From Actinomycetes bacterium (GTDB taxonomy: Bacteria; Actinomycetota; Actinomycetes; Mycobacteriales; Mycobacteriaceae), in contig JAEZZR010000011.1 in assembly GCA_023418505.1 (NCBI GenBank), positions 186,001 through 250,000 on the forward strand: a DNA stretch of 64,000 nt, read 5' to 3'. This document shows positions 60,356 to 64,000 of the stretch, one piece after another (the stretch's first letter is position 1; each line of letters starts with the position of its first letter). The position numbers were made by a program, and so were the translations under genes. A model generated the notes under the pieces. The model did no database searches, was not told where the DNA came from, and worked only from the letters and a program-made list of their open reading frames with translations.

Positions 60356-61288
60356 ATGGCGGAACCGCGATTCCACTCCCCCAGCCCATACCTGGAATTC
60401 GACCGCACCCAGTGGCGCGCATTGCGCAAATCCATGCCGCAGGTTCTTACCGAATCGGAAGCGGAACGCCTGTCCGGCATCGGCGAGAACATCGACTTGA
60501 ACGAAGTGGCCGAAGTTTATCTACCCCTGTCGCGTCTGATTCACTTGCGCGTGCAGGCACACCGGGAGCTCAACCGGGTCTCTACGGAGTTCCTAGGCAA
60601 ACCTGGCCCTGAGGTGCCTTTCATTATTGGGGTGGCAGGCTCAGTTGCGGTGGGCAAATCCACTACCGCACGCCTGCTTCAGGTTTTGCTGCAGCGTTGG
60701 GAGTCACATCCGCGCGTAGATCTGGTAACCACCGACGGGTTCTTGCTGCCCTCCGCGGAGCTGAATCGCCGTGGCATTATGCAGCGCAAGGGTTTCCCCG
60801 AGTCCTACGATCAACGGGCACTGATGCGTTTCGTTACGTCTGTGAAGTCCGGCGCGCGCGAGGTCAAGGCGCCGGTGTACTCGCATACGCTCTACGACCG
60901 TGTGCCGGATCAATACGACATCATCGATCAGCCCGATATCCTGATCCTCGAGGGGCTCAACGTACTACAAACCGGCCCGATGCTGATGGTCTCTGACCTG
61001 TTCGATTTCAGCGTCTACGTCGACGCCGCTGTCTCCGACATCGAATCCTGGTACATCGACCGCTTCCTGAAACTGCGCCACACCGCTTTCCGCGCCCCAG
61101 ATGCGCATTTCTCTAATTACGCCGGGCTTGACGACGCCACCGCCACCACCGAAGCTCGCCGCATCTGGCAGAGCGTCAACCTGCCGAACCTGATGGAAAA
61201 CATCCTGCCCACCCGGGTACGCGCGTCACTGGTGTTGCGGAAGTCTTCGGATCACACGGTCAGCCGAGTGCGAATGCGGAAGCTTTAA
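60356..61288 (+). CDS. coaA: Pantothenate kinase type I
   Basis: A 310-residue bacterial type I pantothenate kinase, the first step of coenzyme A synthesis. The P-loop GVAGSVAVGKST is at residues 92-103; DLVTTDGFLLP, KGFPESYD and DILILEGLNVLQTG follow in the expected order. AAGGAA lies 6 nt before ATG 60356. The neighbours glyA and uppS are the same as in mycobacteria. Confidence 0.95.
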   Translation: MAEPRFHSPSPYLEFDRTQWRALRKSMPQVLTESEAERLSGIGENIDLNEVAEVYLPLSRLIHLRVQAHRELNRVSTEFLGKPGPEVPFIIGVAGSVAVGKSTTARLLQVLLQRWESHPRVDLVTTDGFLLPSAELNRRGIMQRKGFPESYDQRALMRFVTSVKSGAREVKAPVYSHTLYDRVPDQYDIIDQPDILILEGLNVLQTGPMLMVSDLFDFSVYVDAAVSDIESWYIDRFLKLRHTAFRAPDAHFSNYAGLDDATATTEARRIWQSVNLPNLMENILPTRVRASLVLRKSSDHTVSRVRMRKL

Positions 61289-61310
61289 AGGTTTCGCATG
61301 CAAGGGATGC

Positions 61311-61346
61311 CGCTTACTTCCCGAAGCGTGCTTATTTCCCGAAACG
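61311..61346 (-). repeat. 18-bp tandem duplication of the uppS 3' end
   Basis: Two adjacent 18-bp units (61311-61328 and 61329-61346) differ at three positions. On the minus strand each reads as Arg-Phe-Gly-Lys-stop-Ala, so the last four codons and stop of uppS are repeated directly after the true stop (61332-61334). Confidence 0.85.
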
Positions 61347-62117
61347 CCGGTTGCGCTGCGAATAATCGCGCAACGCCCGCAGGAAGTCGATCCGCCGGAA
61401 TTCCGGCCAGTAAGTATCGGTGAACCAAATCTCTGAATACGCCGACTGCCACAGCAGAAAACCGCTCAACCGCTGCTCGCCGGAAGTACGAATCACCAGG
61501 TCCGGATCGGGTTGACCACTGGTATAGAGGTGCTTGCCGACGGATTCCATCGTTATTTCGTCGGCAAGCTGCTCCGCTGCGACCCCGCTGTCCACGGCCT
61601 CTGCGATGATATGCCGCACCGCATCAACAATTTCCTGGCGTCCCCCATAACCCACAGCGATATTCACTGTGATCCCGGTATTGTTTGCGGTGGCTTCCTG
61701 ATCAGCACGCAACCGGCAGGTGAGTTTTTCCGGCAGCAACTCAAGGTGGCCGACCATGCGCAGGCGAATCTCGGCCTCTGATTCGGCCAGCTCGTGGGCG
61801 ACATCGCCAATAATGTCAAAGAGCAGATCTAACTCTTCTGCACTGCGCCCCAAGTTTTCCGTGGACAGCAAATAGATCGTGACCAGGTCGATTTCTTGTT
61901 CGGCACACCAGCCGACGAACTCTGCAATCTTGCGCGCCCCCACTCTGTGGCCGTGCGACACATCGGTGAAACCAGCTTCCCGAGCCCAGCGCCGATTACC
62001 ATCCGCCATCACGGCCACATGATTTGGCCGTGGGGCATCGGCTAGCTCACGAGCCAAGCGGCGCTCGTAAGCCGGGTAAAGCACCCGCCGCGACAAAGGT
62101 ATTTCCATTGGTCTCAC
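61332..62117 (-). CDS. uppS: Isoprenyl (Z-prenyl) diphosphate synthase
   Basis: A 261-residue cis-prenyltransferase. The catalytic Asp is at about residue 39 in VAVMADGNRRWAREAG; STENLGRSAEELDLLF and DLVIRTSGEQRLSGFLLWQSAYSEIWFTD are the other conserved regions. Position between coaA and mca matches the short-chain Z-farnesyl diphosphate synthase of mycobacteria (Rv1086), so this may be the short-chain enzyme rather than the decaprenyl one. GTG 62117 or ATG 62108 may be the start. Confidence 0.9.
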   Translation of the reverse strand: MRPMEIPLSRRVLYPAYERRLARELADAPRPNHVAVMADGNRRWAREAGFTDVSHGHRVGARKIAEFVGWCAEQEIDLVTIYLLSTENLGRSAEELDLLFDIIGDVAHELAESEAEIRLRMVGHLELLPEKLTCRLRADQEATANNTGITVNIAVGYGGRQEIVDAVRHIIAEAVDSGVAAEQLADEITMESVGKHLYTSGQPDPDLVIRTSGEQRLSGFLLWQSAYSEIWFTDTYWPEFRRIDFLRALRDYSQRNRRFGK

Positions 62118-62165
62118 ATCCGCAATCCTATCGCTACATCAGAGGCTGAACTGTAACGCAAGAAG

Positions 62166-62615
62166 CTAGGGGCAACGGCGCGGTTCTTCGTCGTTAGGCT
62201 CTGGCTCGCTGTAATCGGTCACTCGGCGCGCTTCGACAACTCCGCTGTCCTGGTAGGCGGTAAACGTCTCTTCATCTTCCACACCGGCCTCTTGTGCCAT
62301 CGCACGATCGATCGCTTCGATGTCGAACGGATCCATATTGTGCTTTTCGGCAAACGAACGACGCGCCCGGAACCGACGCAACCGCCGCATCAAATCAAAA
62401 CCGAAAATAAGCACGGCGATCAGCATCAACACGATCACCAGAAGGCCAATCGGCGACGCCTTACCGAAGTCCGCACCCATCGGCCCCGACGGGCTCAGCG
62501 GCGAATTCGGATTCTGCCCAATCGCCAACACGGCCTGCGACAGACCGGTGCTAAGCGATTCGGTGCTGAGCGATACCGTGCTAAGCGATTCGGTGCTGAG
62601 TGATACCAATTGCAT
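62166..62615 (-). CDS. Small membrane protein downstream of mca
   Basis: A 149-residue protein with one membrane helix (about residues 54-76) and a hydrophilic, acidic C-terminal part. Its N-terminus carries a Leu-Ser-Thr repeat (LSTESLST twice) encoded by a tandem DNA repeat, so the first 22 residues may be an expansion or the true start may lie further in. Position directly after mca (5-bp gap) corresponds to Rv1083 of M. tuberculosis, also of unknown function. Confidence 0.7.
   Translation of the reverse strand: MQLVSLSTESLSTVSLSTESLSTGLSQAVLAIGQNPNSPLSPSGPMGADFGKASPIGLLVIVLMLIAVLIFGFDLMRRLRRFRARRSFAEKHNMDPFDIEAIDRAMAQEAGVEDEETFTAYQDSGVVEARRVTDYSEPEPNDEEPRRCP
62547..62606 (-). repeat. Two 30-bp tandem units (four 15-mers) in the mca-downstream gene
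   Basis: Four related 15-bp units start at 62547, 62562, 62577 and 62592 (the first is GGTGCTAAGCGATTC). They form two 30-bp units differing at two positions. All units are multiples of three, so copy-number change would lengthen or shorten the encoded Leu-Ser-Thr repeat without a frameshift. Confidence 0.9.
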
Positions 62616-62620
62616 GCCTT

Positions 62621-63538
62621 CTACCCTAGTGGATCAGTGTTCGGATCAGTGTTCGGATCAGTGTCTGGATCAGTGCTGTCGGGAACGCACCCAGCGAAGA
62701 GATCTGTTTCTGGCAGCTCTACTCGCACTCGCGTGCGCGCCAGTTCGAATTCCTCCGTAGGCCACAGCTCACGTTGGATCTCAGTGGGCACCGCAAAAAA
62801 CGGCCCATACGGATCGATCTGGGTGGCGTGCGCCCGCAGAGCATCGTCGCGAGCCTCGAAAAAATCCGCACACTCAACCTGGGTGGTGACGCGCTCCATA
62901 ATGTCACCCTTTTCCCGCACCCAACGCTCCAACGCCTCCCCCAGCGGCGATTCCATCCCGCGCTCCACAAAGTACTCATGGAACATAAGCAGACGACGAC
63001 GGATGAACCCATGCGTGTAATAAAGCTTCTGGATCTCCCATGGCGCACCAAGCTCCGGATACGTATCCTGTGCAGCCTCATGCCACGCGCGTAGCGACAC
63101 GATATGCGTCATGATGTGATCCGGATGCGGATAGCCACCATTTTCGTCATAAGTAATCACCACATGCGGGCGGAACTTACGAATCGCCGCGATCAACGGA
63201 CGAACAGCCACGTCCACCCGCTGACGGGCAAAAACACCGTCGGCAAGCACCGGCTTCGGATGCCCTTCAGGCAAGCCAGAATCCACAAACCCCAGCCACT
63301 GGTGCTGCACCCCCAAAATGCGCGCAGCCTCCGCCATCTCCTGCACGCGAACCTGATGCATATTCGCGATGATCTCCGGGCGCTCCATCGCCGGATTCAA
63401 AATACTGCCCGCTTCCCCGCCGGTACACGTCACCACCAGCACCTCATGGCCTTCAGCAGCGTAGCGTGCCATCGTGGCAGCGCCCTTACTGGATTCATCA
63501 TCGGGGTGAGCATGAATTGCCATAAGCCGGAAAGTCAT
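62621..63538 (-). CDS. mca: Mycothiol S-conjugate amidase
   Basis: A 305-residue zinc amidase of the LmbE/MshB fold that splits mycothiol-electrophile conjugates into a mercapturic acid and GlcN-inositol, a detoxification step specific to actinobacteria. The zinc motif HAHPDDESS is at about residues 9-17, with GGYPHPDHIMTH providing the second His. The C-terminus ends in an unusual Asp-Pro-Asn-Thr repeat of about 16 residues encoded by 12-bp tandem repeats. Confidence 0.94.
   Translation of the reverse strand: MTFRLMAIHAHPDDESSKGAATMARYAAEGHEVLVVTCTGGEAGSILNPAMERPEIIANMHQVRVQEMAEAARILGVQHQWLGFVDSGLPEGHPKPVLADGVFARQRVDVAVRPLIAAIRKFRPHVVITYDENGGYPHPDHIMTHIVSLRAWHEAAQDTYPELGAPWEIQKLYYTHGFIRRRLLMFHEYFVERGMESPLGEALERWVREKGDIMERVTTQVECADFFEARDDALRAHATQIDPYGPFFAVPTEIQRELWPTEEFELARTRVRVELPETDLFAGCVPDSTDPDTDPNTDPNTDPLG
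62631..62678 (-). repeat. Four 12-bp tandem repeats at the 3' end of mca
   Basis: GGATCAGTGTTC at 62631 and 62643 is exact; 62655 and 62667 hold variants ending TCT and CTG. On the minus strand they encode Asp-Pro-x-Thr units at the Mca C-terminus. The array is 24 bp from the 15/30-bp array of the next gene. Confidence 0.9.
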
Positions 63539-63610
63539 AGGGACATATCCTAGCCGGAGTCGCGGACACGGTAGTAGGCGCAGAGTGCGAATCTACTATG
63601 CTTAGAGGCT

Positions 63611-64000
63611 ATGTCCGAGGATCACAAGCCTGCGAATGCCGGTTCCGACGCTAATTCCTTCGCATCAGGTGGCAGTGGTGGTGCTGCTGGTGCTGGTGGC
63701 GCTGCTGCTCGCCCGCGCACCCGCTACGGTTCGCGATCGAACGTGCCGTCGGGGAAGCTCATCGTCATTGGCATCGTGGGCGTGGTGGTGGTCAGCTTGG
63801 CCTACATCCTGGTGCAGATGAACCGCGTCTCCTCCCCTGACGTCGAGGCCACCCCCGCAGGCTGGGCTCGCGAAGAAGGCCGCGAAGATGAGATCTTCAT
63901 CTTCACGCTGGACGTCGCCCGCGAAAAACCCGAGCTAGATAGCTACTGCGTGATTTACGCGCTGAACTACAACCAAGCAGAGGTTGGCCGGCGCGATGTG
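63611..64000 (+). CDS. DUF4307 family membrane protein, 5' part
   Basis: The first 130 codons of a gene running off the window. A Gly/Ala/Ser-rich N-terminus is followed by one membrane helix (about residues 50-70, KLIVIGIVGVVVVSLAYILV) and an extracytoplasmic domain with WAREEGREDEIFIFTLDVAR, fitting DUF4307 (Rv1081c in M. tuberculosis, next to mca there too). Function unknown. Divergent from mca across 72 bp. Confidence 0.82.
   Translation, partial: MSEDHKPANAGSDANSFASGGSGGAAGAGGAAARPRTRYGSRSNVPSGKLIVIGIVGVVVVSLAYILVQMNRVSSPDVEATPAGWAREEGREDEIFIFTLDVAREKPELDSYCVIYALNYNQAEVGRRDV

Noticed and set aside
62547..62678. CRISPR array
   Set aside because: The repeats are directly adjacent without unique spacers, short and in frame within two genes; no cas genes are nearby.

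Overview
The window is a chromosomal segment of a Corynebacterium-type actinobacterium. The evidence is a mycothiol S-conjugate amidase (mca), a short-chain Z-prenyl transferase (UppS1 type), actinobacterial families (DUF4307, DUF4245, DUF6542, DUF5997, DUF222/HNH), TreS/maltokinase, and moderate-to-high GC with many leaderless GTG/ATG starts. I cannot fix the species. The order ychF / DUF6542-xseA-xseB / DUF4245 / glpX-fumC and later glyA / coaA / uppS / mca / DUF4307 matches, as I recall it, the conserved block Rv1081c-Rv1112 of Mycobacterium tuberculosis, interrupted here by accessory genes. No tRNA, rRNA, IS element, prophage or CRISPR array was seen.

Layout. 1-4 kb: end of trehalose synthase, maltokinase, and an ABC exporter gene broken by a stop codon inside its Walker A motif. 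4-14 kb: lipid and glycerol metabolism (diacylglycerol-kinase family, alkyl-DHAP-synthase-like oxidase, GlpD), a C-S lyase, a secreted PAP2 phosphatase, a DUF222/HNH nuclease and a 3-hydroxyacyl-CoA dehydrogenase. 14-18.5 kb: small housekeeping or unknown genes, many overlapping by 1-4 bp. 18.5-28.6 kb: metal and efflux region with a ZIP importer and DtxR/MntR regulator, a QacR/QacA-like TetR-MFS pair, an iron-siderophore ABC system with a DtxR-box candidate, an aldo/keto reductase with a divergent TetR, and a HigBA toxin-antitoxin pair. 28.6-41.2 kb: the conserved core (ychF, xseAB, glpX, fumC) into which a MetPS-type Na+/amino-acid symporter, an AI-2E family membrane protein and a monooxygenase-hydrolase fusion are inserted. 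41.2-53.5 kb: a second TetR-MFS pair followed by a translationally coupled epimerase-photolyase-MMPL run, then a three-gene LLM oxidase / Old-Yellow-Enzyme / MarR operon. 53.5-54.0 kb is the only long non-coding gap; it holds an orphan hairpin and a 106-bp element with 13-bp perfect inverted ends. 54-64 kb: acyl-CoA dehydrogenase, two tandem bleomycin-hydrolase-type aminopeptidases (the second frameshifted), and the glyA-coaA-uppS-mca core.

Several regulators sit beside clear palindromic operators that overlap readable promoters. These local circuits (MntR-ZIP, TetR-MFS, TetR-AKR, HigBA, MarR-flavoenzymes, DtxR-siderophore uptake) are the best-supported regulatory content. The most unusual coding feature is the Baeyer-Villiger-type monooxygenase fused to an alpha/beta hydrolase. 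The main degraded genes are the ABC exporter and the second pepC.
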